From Magnetococcales bacterium (GTDB lineage: Bacteria > Pseudomonadota > Magnetococcia > Magnetococcales > UBA8363), in assembly GCA_015228925.1 (NCBI GenBank), contig JADGCQ010000041.1:1-32202 (forward strand): DNA of 32,202 nucleotides. Direction: 5' to 3'. Both the position numbers and the translations under genes were made by a program. The notes under the pieces were generated by a model that was given only the letters and a program-made list of their open reading frames with translations, was not told where the DNA came from and made no database searches. This document shows, in pieces, positions 7,354 to 17,600 of this stretch (position 1 is its first letter; every line of letters begins with the position of its first letter).

Positions 7354-9354
7354 TTATTTATTTTCCCGTTTTGCCATCCACGCACCCACAACCTTTTTAA
7401 AACGGTTGATTTCCCGTGCGTCCATCCCCTGGGGATCAAAACGCCATCGATAGTGCCAGCGTAACAAAGGGAGGAGTTCCGGGTGCTGGCGGTGAAGGAG
7501 CCATTCCGATAAAGACTCGGTGGGGCGTTTTGCCGGGCCACTCTGTTCCAAATGGTTCACAACCACCGCAAACGGTGAATGCATTCCCGCACGACCTTGG
7601 GCACTCCCCCCCACAGACGTGGCATCGGATATGGGATCCCCATCCAACCGTCTGTTCCGCCTGATCCAACGGACGGCATAAAACATCCCCAGGATCAACA
7701 GACCACCGACCGCTCCCCCCCTGCGCACCGTTTCCGACGCCCCCATGATCCCATACAAAAACCCAACCTGGGGAAATAAATCCATGAGCGGTTGCCAAAA
7801 CGGTGCATCCCGGTCTTCCAAAACACGCCAGTCCGGGGGGGTAAAATCCATATCCCGCCAAGCTCCGTCCACGAAAACCGAGGTCCAGGCATGGGCATCC
7901 CGCTGACGCACCCGATACCAGCCGGCGACATGTTCCGGTTCAGAAACGGCATAGCCAAACACATAACGGGCCGGAATCCCCCCCTGTCGCAACAGCATGA
8001 CCGAAGCGGTAGCAAAATATTCACAATGCCCACGCCGTGATCCCAGCAAAAAACCGGTCAAGGGGGTGGCAAACTGCGAAGATTCAGCCAAATCCAGGGA
8101 GTACCGAAACCGTTGCTGAAAATAATCCTGCAACCCCTGGATCATCGAGTCCCAAGTGCGTCCCGCCAATCCCGCTTCCTGAAAAGCCCGTTGAATCCCG
8201 GCCTGCTCACTGCCCGGAACAAACAGATCCGTCGCGGCAAAAGTCTCAGCCGGAACCGGACCTCTTGGTTTTTCATCATGATCCACCGTCCAATGGCCTG
8301 AAGGGGCACCATTGCGATACCGTACCGTGCCAAACGGGCTTTTTTCCAACATGGAAACATCCAAATCCCCAACCCGTACCGCACCCGCTGGCAGAGGCAA
8401 CAATCCCTGATCCTGGTTCCAGGATTTGGCCACCGTGATCCGTCTCCAAGATGCGGTCGCCGTGATCCTTGCATCAAGATTCCAAGTGTTGGGCATACTT
8501 CCAGGGAGAACCGGAGTGAACCGGGTCTGGGTTTGACTCCAGCTGCCAGCATAATAAACATCGTAAGAACTTTCTTTCAACAACAACGGCTTGGTCCATG
8601 CGCCATCCCGGAAAACATGAAACAAAATCCGATCCGACTGCTTTAACCGCCCCACATCGCCAATATCGGTGTGGCGATGGTCCAGATTGCTACGGTCCAT
8701 ATTCAACCAACGGGCCAAAAGATCGGGCATGATTTCCAAAAGTGACCGTTGCAGATGAAACAATCCCATCCCCAGCCCATAGCCAAGCACCGCCGCACTC
8801 GCCAAAAGGACCAACCCATGAACTCGCCCTTTGTGACGCACCCGAAATGGCCATAACAGACTCACCAAGAACAACACCAGAATCGGGTAAAACCAGACAG
8901 AAGATTCCGTCCCCGCCGCAGTCGCCAGGAGACAGAATAAAATTAACCCATAAAACCAAGTTTCCTTGGGAGACCCCAAAGTCCCCTCCCCACCCAAAGA
9001 GGGACGGACACGCAGCACTAAGGATTCGAGAGACCATCGTTCTTGGGTGCCGTAGGCCATCACCAACGCCAGGGGTATCCAAACCAACGGCGACAAACGC
9101 AATAGCACCAAGACAAAGACTTCATCTTTCTGGAAAGAAACACTCCACACCAAAAGAATCGCACCCGTCGCGATACAAAACATCACAATACCGGCAAGGA
9201 TATGTTTTCCCCACATTTTACGTCCGGGAACCCAGGGTTGTACCAGCAACAACAATCCCGGCAATCCGGCCCAAGCCAGCCATCCCGTCAGCCACCCCCA
9301 AAACACAAGGGCCGCCCCCAAAAGCATTGTGGCATGGTCCGAAGGTTTCATCAT
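7354..9354 (-). CDS. Transglutaminase-like membrane protein (DUF3488/TgpA type)
   Basis: 666 residues. About six transmembrane helices occupy residues 7-200. A large extracytoplasmic region follows, containing a transglutaminase core with GHCEYFA (Cys444), DAHAW (His488) and DMDFTP (Asp503) as the catalytic triad. A final membrane helix near 555-575 and a cytoplasmic DUF4129-like tail end the protein. This is the layout of Pseudomonas TgpA and of proteins encoded next to MoxR and DUF58 genes. The role is likely processing or cross-linking of envelope proteins or peptides; the substrate is unknown. Its ATG directly abuts the TAG of the DUF58 gene upstream, so the two are co-translated. It is the last gene of the operon. 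Confidence 0.88.
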   Translation of the reverse strand: MMKPSDHATMLLGAALVFWGWLTGWLAWAGLPGLLLLVQPWVPGRKMWGKHILAGIVMFCIATGAILLVWSVSFQKDEVFVLVLLRLSPLVWIPLALVMAYGTQERWSLESLVLRVRPSLGGEGTLGSPKETWFYGLILFCLLATAAGTESSVWFYPILVLFLVSLLWPFRVRHKGRVHGLVLLASAAVLGYGLGMGLFHLQRSLLEIMPDLLARWLNMDRSNLDHRHTDIGDVGRLKQSDRILFHVFRDGAWTKPLLLKESSYDVYYAGSWSQTQTRFTPVLPGSMPNTWNLDARITATASWRRITVAKSWNQDQGLLPLPAGAVRVGDLDVSMLEKSPFGTVRYRNGAPSGHWTVDHDEKPRGPVPAETFAATDLFVPGSEQAGIQRAFQEAGLAGRTWDSMIQGLQDYFQQRFRYSLDLAESSQFATPLTGFLLGSRRGHCEYFATASVMLLRQGGIPARYVFGYAVSEPEHVAGWYRVRQRDAHAWTSVFVDGAWRDMDFTPPDWRVLEDRDAPFWQPLMDLFPQVGFLYGIMGASETVRRGGAVGGLLILGMFYAVRWIRRNRRLDGDPISDATSVGGSAQGRAGMHSPFAVVVNHLEQSGPAKRPTESLSEWLLHRQHPELLPLLRWHYRWRFDPQGMDAREINRFKKVVGAWMAKRENK

Positions 9355-10713
9355 CTATCCCATCAGCCCCTGACGGATCGCCCCCGAACGGAGGAGAAAA
9401 AATCCGGGAAATCGTCCCTTTGGAATCGGCACGGATGGCGGCGGTGAATCTTCCCCCTGAATTAAAAATATATGCAGGGGAACCCCTTGGGTCACCAAGG
9501 CACGCACCCAATTTTCCCGATCCTGGTCCCAATGGATCAAAATAATGAAAAGACCGCTGAAACGTTGGACTTGAGACAACACCCGTTGCGACAACCGGGA
9601 AAAAGGTTGCTCCCCCTGCATCTGGGCCGTGGCCAAAGCTTCCAAAATACGCGGATACCCACCCAGTCCACGACCGATGGTGAGTTGCACCGTTTGCAGA
9701 CCCACGAATAGTAAATCGAGCAATCCATCGGGATGCCCCGGTCTGACGGCCAAGGAGGCGGCCAACGAGACCGCATCTTCAAACACCGCTTCTGGAACCT
9801 GGTGCAAGGTATCCAAGACCAATCCATGGCGCACAAAAAACTCTTCCTGCCGCTCCACCACCACCCATTTTCCCGTTTTTGCCAGGGCCGGCCAATAAAA
9901 AGACCGTGGACTATCACCAGGGCGATAATCCCGCAAAGCGACGCATTCATCCATTTCCCCCACCCCCGCCGCCATGGCCATCCCCCCTGGCAAATGTCTG
10001 CGCCCTCCAGAAATATGAAACGTCTGGGGTAGTGGATAAGATTGCGGCACCGCCAACACCGTTCCTGGTATCGAAATGGGAGAAAATCGGTAAAATAATC
10101 CCAAGGGATCGGCACGACCTATGGCCAAACCAGAAAAATGGATCGTTCCCCGGCGCGTCGCCGTCGCCTTGATACGCACATGGACCTCTCCATGAGGAGG
10201 AATGGCATCGATGGTGATCTTATCAACCCGAATGCCCAATTTTTTTTCCGTCAAACCAACAAAACGGTGAAAACCAACCCAACGATCATAGATATTGCGC
10301 CGCCGGTCCACCGGATCTCCGCGAGAGTGCAGGAACAGATTCAAATCGGGGCGGGGATCGGGAAAATTTTCAAAAATAACCACATCGTGCTGGATGATTC
10401 CCGTCGGGTTGCTGAGATGCAGTTCATACTCGAAAGGCTTGCCCACAATGACTTGTGCCGGGAGTTGGCGCGCCCCCGCCAACCGAACACGGCTGAAAGG
10501 GGCGGCGATCACCGCAAACAACATCAACGCTAGCAGCAGGGAAAAAACCTGGTACACCATGGACAGCTCGGTGTTGATCCCAAAAATGGCACCCGCCAAT
10601 GCACCGGCCACAATCCGTTTTCCCATGGGGGTCCATGCCCGGGTAAACCAAAAACTCCAAAAATGCAATCGTCTGGCACCGATCCAAAAGAAAGTCTGGA
10701 TCCAACGGTTCAT
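9355..10713 (-). CDS. DUF58 domain-containing protein
   Basis: 452 residues. Two N-terminal hydrophobic segments (about 30-50 and 52-72) are followed by an Ig-like beta region and the DUF58 signature: LRDYRPGDSPRSFYWPALAK, then VVVERQEEF. DUF58 proteins carry a degenerate von Willebrand A-like fold and are almost always encoded after a MoxR ATPase, possibly as its client or adaptor at the membrane. The gene overlaps the upstream moxR stop by 4 bp (ATGA) and abuts the downstream transglutaminase gene, giving a tight three-gene operon. Exact function is unknown for the family. Confidence 0.87.
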   Translation of the reverse strand: MNRWIQTFFWIGARRLHFWSFWFTRAWTPMGKRIVAGALAGAIFGINTELSMVYQVFSLLLALMLFAVIAAPFSRVRLAGARQLPAQVIVGKPFEYELHLSNPTGIIQHDVVIFENFPDPRPDLNLFLHSRGDPVDRRRNIYDRWVGFHRFVGLTEKKLGIRVDKITIDAIPPHGEVHVRIKATATRRGTIHFSGLAIGRADPLGLFYRFSPISIPGTVLAVPQSYPLPQTFHISGGRRHLPGGMAMAAGVGEMDECVALRDYRPGDSPRSFYWPALAKTGKWVVVERQEEFFVRHGLVLDTLHQVPEAVFEDAVSLAASLAVRPGHPDGLLDLLFVGLQTVQLTIGRGLGGYPRILEALATAQMQGEQPFSRLSQRVLSQVQRFSGLFIILIHWDQDRENWVRALVTQGVPLHIFLIQGEDSPPPSVPIPKGRFPGFFLLRSGAIRQGLMG

Positions 10714-11657
10714 GAGGGGACCGGGGTATCCGCCAGAATATCGGCGATAATCCGCGCACCCGTAACCCCCGAAAAACGGGCCTCATCATCCAGCATCAAG
10801 CGATGCGCCAGCGCAGTGACCGCCACTTCACGCACCGGTTCCGGGGTGACAAAGGCCATGTCATCCATCAACGCCAACGCCTGAGACAGTTTCATCAAAG
10901 CGATCGCCCCACGGGAACTGACGCCCAGGCGGACACCAGGCCATGTTCTGGTTTTGGCAACCAACGTGACAATGTAGCGTTTGATCTCTTCGCTCACCCG
11001 GATGCCGCGAGCGGTTTCCTGCACCAGGAGGGTATCTTCAAGATGGATGCACGGCTGAATCGTCTCCAAAGGGTGCCCCGCCATCTGATCGGAGAGGATC
11101 GCCATCTCCAGTTCACTGGAGCCGTACCCCAAAGAACAACACACGGCAAAGCGGTCTAATTGCGCCTCCGGCAACGGATAAACGCCGTGAAACAGGACGG
11201 GATTTTGGGTAGCGACAACAAAAAATGGCGCAGGTAAAAGGCGCACCCTCCCCTCAACACTCACCTGCTGTTCCCCCATGGCCTCCAGGAGTGCCGACTG
11301 GGTACGCGGCGAAGCGCGATTGATCTCGTCGGCCAACACAATATGGGCAAAAACAGGCCCTTCACGAAAATCAAACCGCCGTGTTTCCTGATCAAATATC
11401 GAAACTCCCAGAATATCCGAAGGGAGAAGGTCTGGGGTAAACTGGATCCGTTTGCAATCAACCCCGATGGAACGGGCAAACGCCTTGGCCAGCGTCGTTT
11501 TACCCGTACCGGGGACATCTTCCAGCAGGACGTGGCCACCGCTGGCAAACGCCGCCAACAACCACCGAATCACCGGGGACTCCGTTCGGATCACCTGGGA
11601 CAGGTTTTGTTGCACCTGTTCCAGGTGGATACGCGCCACAGCTATGGACTGATCCAC
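10710..11657 (-). CDS. MoxR family AAA+ ATPase
   Basis: About 315 residues from a GTG at 11657. Walker A is VPGTGKTTLAKAFA, Walker B is VLADEINRASPRTQSALLEAM with the conserved asparagine, and sensor 1 is VVATQNP. MoxR ATPases act as chaperone-like AAA+ hexamers that mature metalloenzymes or envelope complexes. The longest open frame begins at a TTG at 11696 inside the GC-rich palindromic repeat. I prefer the GTG at 11657 (AAGG 8 nt upstream); a GTG at 11639 is also possible. The gene begins an operon with DUF58 and transglutaminase genes. No clear promoter is seen between it and the redox operon upstream, so read-through past the repeat hairpin is possible. Confidence 0.88.
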   Translation of the reverse strand: MDQSIAVARIHLEQVQQNLSQVIRTESPVIRWLLAAFASGGHVLLEDVPGTGKTTLAKAFARSIGVDCKRIQFTPDLLPSDILGVSIFDQETRRFDFREGPVFAHIVLADEINRASPRTQSALLEAMGEQQVSVEGRVRLLPAPFFVVATQNPVLFHGVYPLPEAQLDRFAVCCSLGYGSSELEMAILSDQMAGHPLETIQPCIHLEDTLLVQETARGIRVSEEIKRYIVTLVAKTRTWPGVRLGVSSRGAIALMKLSQALALMDDMAFVTPEPVREVAVTALAHRLMLDDEARFSGVTGARIIADILADTPVPS

Positions 11658-11679
11658 GCAAACAACCTTGCTGAAAACC

Positions 11680-11730
11680 TTGGGGCGCTGCCCCAAACCC
11701 CGCCGGGGGGGATAATCCCCCCCGGACCCC
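11680..11730. repeat. Double palindromic GC-rich repeat between the redox operon and moxR
   Basis: Two perfect hairpins lie side by side: TTGGGGC/GCCCCAA around GCT (11680-11696), and CCGGGGGGG/CCCCCCCGG around ATAAT (11703-11725), followed by ACCCCC. The second matches the repeat at the left end of the window in layout and orientation. It sits just past the stop of the NfnAB-like gene and overlaps the longest possible start of moxR. It could act as a 3'-end stabiliser or weak terminator; no T-run follows on the transcribed strand. Confidence 0.7.
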
Positions 11731-11745
11731 CGTAATCCTGTCGGT

Positions 11746-14616
11746 TTAGAGCTTCAGACCATGATTTTCCATGCTTTTGAGTTCCTTGGCCCGGAATTGC
11801 ATAAATCGGGGCATGAATTTTTCCCAATCAATGATGTGAGCATCCAACTCCGGCCCATCGATGCAAGCATGTTTGCGTACCATTTTGCCATTGATGGTCA
11901 CCGGCACCATACACGCCCCACACATCCCCGTGGCATCCACCATGATGGAGTTCAAACTGGCAACTGTACGCACCCCAAAAGGACGGGTTAAGTCACTCAC
12001 CGCCCGCATCATCAACGGCGGTCCGATGGTGACAACCTCACCCACCTGCCGCCCCTGGCCATCACGGGCTTTCTCCAAAATCTTCATTAACGGCCCCGTC
12101 ACAAACCCCTTGAACCCCATGCTGCCATCATTGGTCGTGTAAATGACCTCCAGGGTATCGGGATAACGGGCCTGCAACCGCCCCACCCGTTCGTGTTCCT
12201 TGGACCAGAAAATATGACCCTTGCTGCGAAAACCGGAAATCAAGGTCACATGATTTCCTAACAATAAATGTTCCCGCATGATGGGATAAACCGGCGGCAA
12301 CCCAACACCACCCGCCGTAAAAACCACCGTCTCCCCATTCTCATACCGATGGAGCTTACTGGCCAACCCCAACGGTCCAGCAATGCCATGGAAACTTTCT
12401 CCCACCGCCATATTGTTGATCACCATACTGCTGGTTCCCAACCCTTGCACCACCAACGTGATGGTCCCCCGACGGGCATCCCAATCGGCCAAAGTCAGAG
12501 GGATCAATTCCCCCTTCTGCCAAGCCAATACCCGGACAAACTGCCCCGCCTTCGCCGAACGGGCAATGAGGGGCGATTCAATCACAAATTCGACAATCCC
12601 CTCACCCAACTGGGTCTTTTCACGAATGGTCGCCTTGGCCTGTCCCATCCGGGTGTAATGAATCGCCTTGGCAATCATCTTGCGGATCACCAAAGGCTCT
12701 TCCGGCAAATTCAACCCGATCTCCCGCGCCGCGCTCAACCCATCGCCCGCCGCCTTGATCGCCGTGGAACCACCACGCGCTGCATCACCCCCACTGAAAA
12801 CATTCTCAATGGAGGTCTCCTGCGTTTTCGCGTTCACCTCGATAGACCCCCACTTGGTGGTCTTCAACCCCGGCTCGGCATCCTTGACGATGGGGTTGGA
12901 GGTGTTTCCCAACGCCATGATGGCCAAATCAATCTGGATCGTCTCGGTATGCCCCGTATGGACCGGACTGCGCCGACCCGAGGCATCGGGTTCCCCCAAC
13001 GTCATCACATCCAGGACCGCCTCCCGGACAAAATGATGATTATCCCCGCGAAATTCGATGGGAGTACGCAACACCTTCAACGCAATCCCCTCCTCCAACG
13101 CATGATGCAACTCTTCCACCCGTACCGGCATCTCCTCACGAGTCCGCCGATACACGATGGTCACATCACCCCCCAGACGCTTGGCAGTCCGCACCGCATC
13201 CATGGCGGTATTGCCACCGCCGATGACAATAATCTTCTTGTCCTTAATATCCGGCAGCGGCGTTTCATAATCCTCCCGATGGGCATTCATCAGGTTAACA
13301 CGGGTCAAAAACTCATTGGCCGACATCACCCCGTTCAAATGTTCCCCAGGGATATTGAGAAATTTGGGCAAACCTGCGCCCGTCCCCACAAAAATTTTCC
13401 AAAATCCCGCCTCTTTAAGCTGCTCCAGCGTCGTCGTTTTCCCAACCAGAAAATTGGTGACAAACTCACCACCCAATTGTTTGATCTTCTTGATGACATC
13501 ATCGATCAACTCATTGGGTAGACGAAACTCCGGGATACCATAGCGCAGCACCCCACCCAATTCATGGAACGCCTCAAAAACCGTAACCGGGAACCCCGCC
13601 TTGAGCAACAAATAGGCATTGATCATCCCCGCCGGTCCCGATCCCACCACGGCGATGGGGGGCTTCTTCCCCTCCATCCACGGACTCACATAATCGCTGG
13701 CGATCTGAAACAGGGCATTGGGATCCTTCACTTTTCGACTTTGCGGCAGATACCATTCCAATTGCCCAATTTCCATGGGCTTCTCCGCCAGGGTACACAC
13801 CCCCTGGCATTGATGCTCCTGGGGGCAAACCCGCCCGGTCACGTTGGGGAGCGGGTTGGAATCACGAATAATCGCATACGCCTCCTCAAAACGCCCCTCA
13901 CCCAAACAATGCAACATCTCCGGGATATGAATCTTGACCGGACACCCCCCCTTCGGCTCATGACGACCCGTGGGAACGCCAATTTCACACGGACGATCAT
14001 CACACTGTTTGTCGCGCAACACCTCCAACCAGACAAACAATTCCACCTCACGGAAGGAATACCCCAACCCCATGTAACCCAGATATCCCTGGTTAACCAG
14101 ATCAAAATCCTTGTTACGCTCGTCGGCGGGGCGGATGTAGGGGGGGATATTGTTCTGGCTCGGCCACCCCTGCGACAACCCCTTGAACATCGGATACTTA
14201 TCCGACAAATAACGGTCGATTCCCTGAATAAACCGTCGTTTAAACTTGAGGGGGACATCCCAAACAAAACGCATCAGGACAACGCTCATGGCATCGCCCG
14301 GCAACAACAAACTCCAGAATTTATGGATAAATTCCTGAGTCATCTCCTCCTTGCGAAACTCACCGGCGATGGCATCGACACCTTCTTCGATGAAGATACC
14401 GCGAAACATCGCCGGGTTATTGAACAGCCGCTCCTTGAGAAGATCCAACTGCTTTTGAAACACCTCAACAGCATGACTGGACTCCAAATTTTTCATCTGC
14501 TCCGCCACCGACTGCTGGTGATGGCTGGTCGCCTCGATAACCTGCGTCGCCCGATAGTACCGCTCCAAATCGGACGGATCATAATTGTATTCCATGGAAG
14601 AATGGATGTTATCCAT
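11746..14616 (-). CDS. Fused NfnB/GltD-like and NfnA-like FAD oxidoreductase (NAD(P)H-ferredoxin type)
   Basis: 956 residues. The first 200 or so residues are an N-terminal extension of unknown fold. A GltD/NfnB-like region follows, with an N-terminal Fe-S cysteine set (Cys225, 264, 270, 274), FAD-binding GSGPAG (325-330), NAD(P)-binding GGGNTA (466-471) and the FSGGDAARGGSTAI second FAD motif. The last 280 residues resemble NfnA/SudB/PyrK: GQFVRVLAW for FAD, FTAGGVGLPPVYP for nucleotide binding, and a 2Fe-2S set in MCGACMVPV with a later Cys. The protein thus joins in one chain what is usually a two-subunit NADH-dependent ferredoxin:NADP oxidoreductase or sulfide dehydrogenase. AGGAGG lies 7 nt before the ATG. 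The gene follows the 2-oxoacid:ferredoxin oxidoreductase by 33 bp, so it probably exchanges electrons with that enzyme's ferredoxin. Direction and nucleotide specificity are not visible. Confidence 0.85.
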   Translation of the reverse strand: MDNIHSSMEYNYDPSDLERYYRATQVIEATSHHQQSVAEQMKNLESSHAVEVFQKQLDLLKERLFNNPAMFRGIFIEEGVDAIAGEFRKEEMTQEFIHKFWSLLLPGDAMSVVLMRFVWDVPLKFKRRFIQGIDRYLSDKYPMFKGLSQGWPSQNNIPPYIRPADERNKDFDLVNQGYLGYMGLGYSFREVELFVWLEVLRDKQCDDRPCEIGVPTGRHEPKGGCPVKIHIPEMLHCLGEGRFEEAYAIIRDSNPLPNVTGRVCPQEHQCQGVCTLAEKPMEIGQLEWYLPQSRKVKDPNALFQIASDYVSPWMEGKKPPIAVVGSGPAGMINAYLLLKAGFPVTVFEAFHELGGVLRYGIPEFRLPNELIDDVIKKIKQLGGEFVTNFLVGKTTTLEQLKEAGFWKIFVGTGAGLPKFLNIPGEHLNGVMSANEFLTRVNLMNAHREDYETPLPDIKDKKIIVIGGGNTAMDAVRTAKRLGGDVTIVYRRTREEMPVRVEELHHALEEGIALKVLRTPIEFRGDNHHFVREAVLDVMTLGEPDASGRRSPVHTGHTETIQIDLAIMALGNTSNPIVKDAEPGLKTTKWGSIEVNAKTQETSIENVFSGGDAARGGSTAIKAAGDGLSAAREIGLNLPEEPLVIRKMIAKAIHYTRMGQAKATIREKTQLGEGIVEFVIESPLIARSAKAGQFVRVLAWQKGELIPLTLADWDARRGTITLVVQGLGTSSMVINNMAVGESFHGIAGPLGLASKLHRYENGETVVFTAGGVGLPPVYPIMREHLLLGNHVTLISGFRSKGHIFWSKEHERVGRLQARYPDTLEVIYTTNDGSMGFKGFVTGPLMKILEKARDGQGRQVGEVVTIGPPLMMRAVSDLTRPFGVRTVASLNSIMVDATGMCGACMVPVTINGKMVRKHACIDGPELDAHIIDWEKFMPRFMQFRAKELKSMENHGLKL

Positions 14617-14649
14617 GATAGTGCCTCCTAGTGGCGCATTCAGTCGGTA

Positions 14650-17600
14650 TCACACGGGACGGTTGAACTGAATGATCGCAGCATCGCAATCATTGGCGAC
14701 ACGTTCGGCCTTTTTAACCAGGTCAGGTGTCAATTCCACACTCTTCAAAACCCCCTGTTTCACCCGGCTCACCTCCTTGGATTTACCTTCGTGCATGATG
14801 GTCACACATTCAAACAAGGTACTGACATCCAAGTAGCATTTTTTACAGTTGGTACACTTCGGGGTATCGGCTTCATCGATGACCACCAACGGTTTTCCCG
14901 ACCCCGCACTCCCTCCCTTGGCCCCCGTTTCCCCGCCAGAAATGACACCCGCCCCCACCAAAGCGGCCCCCACGATCCCCGCCGCCGAGGCTCGCGCCCC
15001 AGAAGCCAGTTCTGACATCCCACGGGCGATGGAATCCATGGTTTGTTCTCTCTCTTTGACCGCCTGCTCGTAGCGATCTTTCCACAGTTCCATCTCTTGA
15101 CGGTGACTTTCAATCATCTGCCCCAACTGCATACCCGACAACGTTTGCAACGTCCGCCAATTTTTGAGGCAATCATCGGTCATGGCGACAATCTCTGGGG
15201 AAACAGCCAGCCGAATGAGATGATTCTTCTTGTCGGTAGACCAAATGAAGGGGGTCAATCCCTCCCGCGCTTCTTTGGAGAGTGCGATAAACTGAGATAT
15301 TTCACGCAATTCATCATCACTGCGTACCGGGGTAAAATGTTTTTTGAAACGTCCTTCCTTCGCGGCAAAATCCGCCGGAGTAAAGGGGATCTCTTTGATC
15401 CCTGGGTGCCCTTCGGCATCCTCATAGGCGATGGAGGTTTTGCTCCAATCGCTATCTGGGTCAGGATTGCCTTCGATGGAAAACCGTTCCGCCAACGTTT
15501 CCCCGGCGAGGGGATTGTGGACGAAAACGGGGTTCACGCGACTTTGAACCGCCTCCCGTGCCCGCCGTGTTGCGGCATTGTCACCGATCCCATGCTCCGG
15601 TTGACAGGGGGTGTAAACCGTCAACAACGCCGGAGATTCCTGATAATTGAGCAGATCCAACACATTCTTCAGGAAATGGTTCTGCACACCCACCGACGTT
15701 TGCACCACATAGACCATGGGATGGAAAGCGGCCAAAAGGCTGAATTCTTTGCGCGTTTCGGTTTTTCCAGAATGCTTGCGGCCATGGCGCGCCAGATCGG
15801 AATCCTGCCCCATAAAGCTTGACGTCGAAGCTTGGCCGCCGGTATTGGAATAGGTTCCGGTATCCACCACAAAAAACTTGATCGGCGTCCGAGTCGTCAG
15901 CAAACGCGACAAGGCACCATAGCCGATATCAAATTGGGAACCGTCACCCCCCAAGGTGAAGACTGTCGGGAGCAACGACCGCTCTTCATGATCGAAGTTG
16001 GCCCAGTCAAAATATTTGAAGAATTCATCGTGGGACTTGTCGTAGGCATCCCGCAATTCCAACTCTGCCACACGGACCGCTTTGAATTCCTGAGCCACAT
16101 GCTGCGCCAAACCTTCAAAGATCCCCTTGGCCAACGGCGCGGTATCGTGGAACAAGCTGTTCACCCACGGATCGGTATAGGGGTTGAAAGGGCTGGTGGA
16201 ACCATACACGCTGGTACACCCGGTCGCATTGGCGATGATGGCATTGGCAGGACCATGGCCTGTGGGACCGCTTTCATAGTTGTAGAGGCTCTTTTCCATA
16301 ATCTGCAAAGCACTTTGCAACCGAAGCCTGCGGGGTTCATCGCCATTCAGCTGCGACAGCTTGTCATTGACCGCTTTGATCAGTTGTTCCAGTTGGACAA
16401 TCCGGCGGCGATAACGTTCACTGTGCAAAGCACGATTCATCCCGGTGAACAACCGCACCGCCGTCACCTCACCGCATCCGCGACACGCGCCATGCCCACC
16501 CGTTAAGGCATAATAGTTCTTGTGATCCAACATCATCCGTTTGGTATCACCACTGGGGGTCAGGGCGTTGTTGAAAAAACGGGCCGGTGTGTTGGGGAGA
16601 CGGGACAAAAAGGTAAACCCCTCTTCCAACCGGACGGCCAATTCCCGGGTTTGCACCTTTTCCACCAACGCACCCGGTCCGCAAACATCGACACATTCCA
16701 GACACCCCGTACATTTCCAGGGATCCACCACCACCGAATAAAGACCGCCACTCCCTGGAACCGCTTTTTCCTGGGCATCAAAAAATGGACGGGTTTTGGC
16801 CACTTGGAACTTGGCCAGATCGGCGACAAGCTTGGAGAAATTTTCCCGGATGGTCGTACTGGTTCCAAAATCCATCCCGATATCCATCTGGAATCCCGCT
16901 TCGGCCACCACTTCGCTGAATGGCTTGGGATCTTTGGCGGGGAGTTTGCGATACAGTTCCCGTACCACATTGGAGAGGGGGATCACCAACTCCATCAGGG
17001 CATGTTGCTGCTGAGACGGGATATTCAACTCCGAGATTCCCGCCGTGATCAGGTCATGAATTTCATGCACGGTATTGGGGATGGCGGCATCGGGACAGGC
17101 CACGGCGCATTCCATACACCCCGTACACAGATGAAAAACAAACTCCGGCACATCCAAACGGAACAGCCCCTTATCCTTCCAAGCGGCGGTAGCGATGGGA
17201 ATATGCAACCCCTGACCCGGGTAGACGGGACTTTCACCGATGGTCCCCGCCTTGAAGGGATCAAAGGTGGTTTTGGCATAATAATTTTGATCAAACGCCC
17301 CAGCATAATTGGACGACGTTTCCCGTTGGACCATGGAAGCGGAAACCGCCACCCCCATGCCACTTTGGGTTTCATTCAAGCCCGACTCGGCAGCGATAAA
17401 GGTAGGATCGTTGTATTCCACCTTGCGCGTGGACAAAATACCCCGTTTGATGACCGACATGTTGCTGGCGACCACTTTGTCGCCTTTGCCACCAAATTTT
17501 TTCTGGATCTGGTTTTGAATCTTTGTCAGCAACGCTTCCTCGCTGGAGCGGCCCACCACTTGGGAGACGTTGCCACACATGGCACCGATGAAGGCAATCC

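Noticed and set aside
8742-9545. Proline-rich plus-strand frame opposite the transglutaminase gene
   Set aside because: Antisense of transmembrane segments, which gives low-complexity Pro/Lys/His sequence; no start or domain evidence.
12268-13521. Long plus-strand open frame (417 codons) opposite the NfnAB-like gene
   Set aside because: It is the antisense of a well-conserved flavoprotein, is rich in His/Arg/Pro, and has no recognisable motif. Open antisense frames are common in GC-rich genes.
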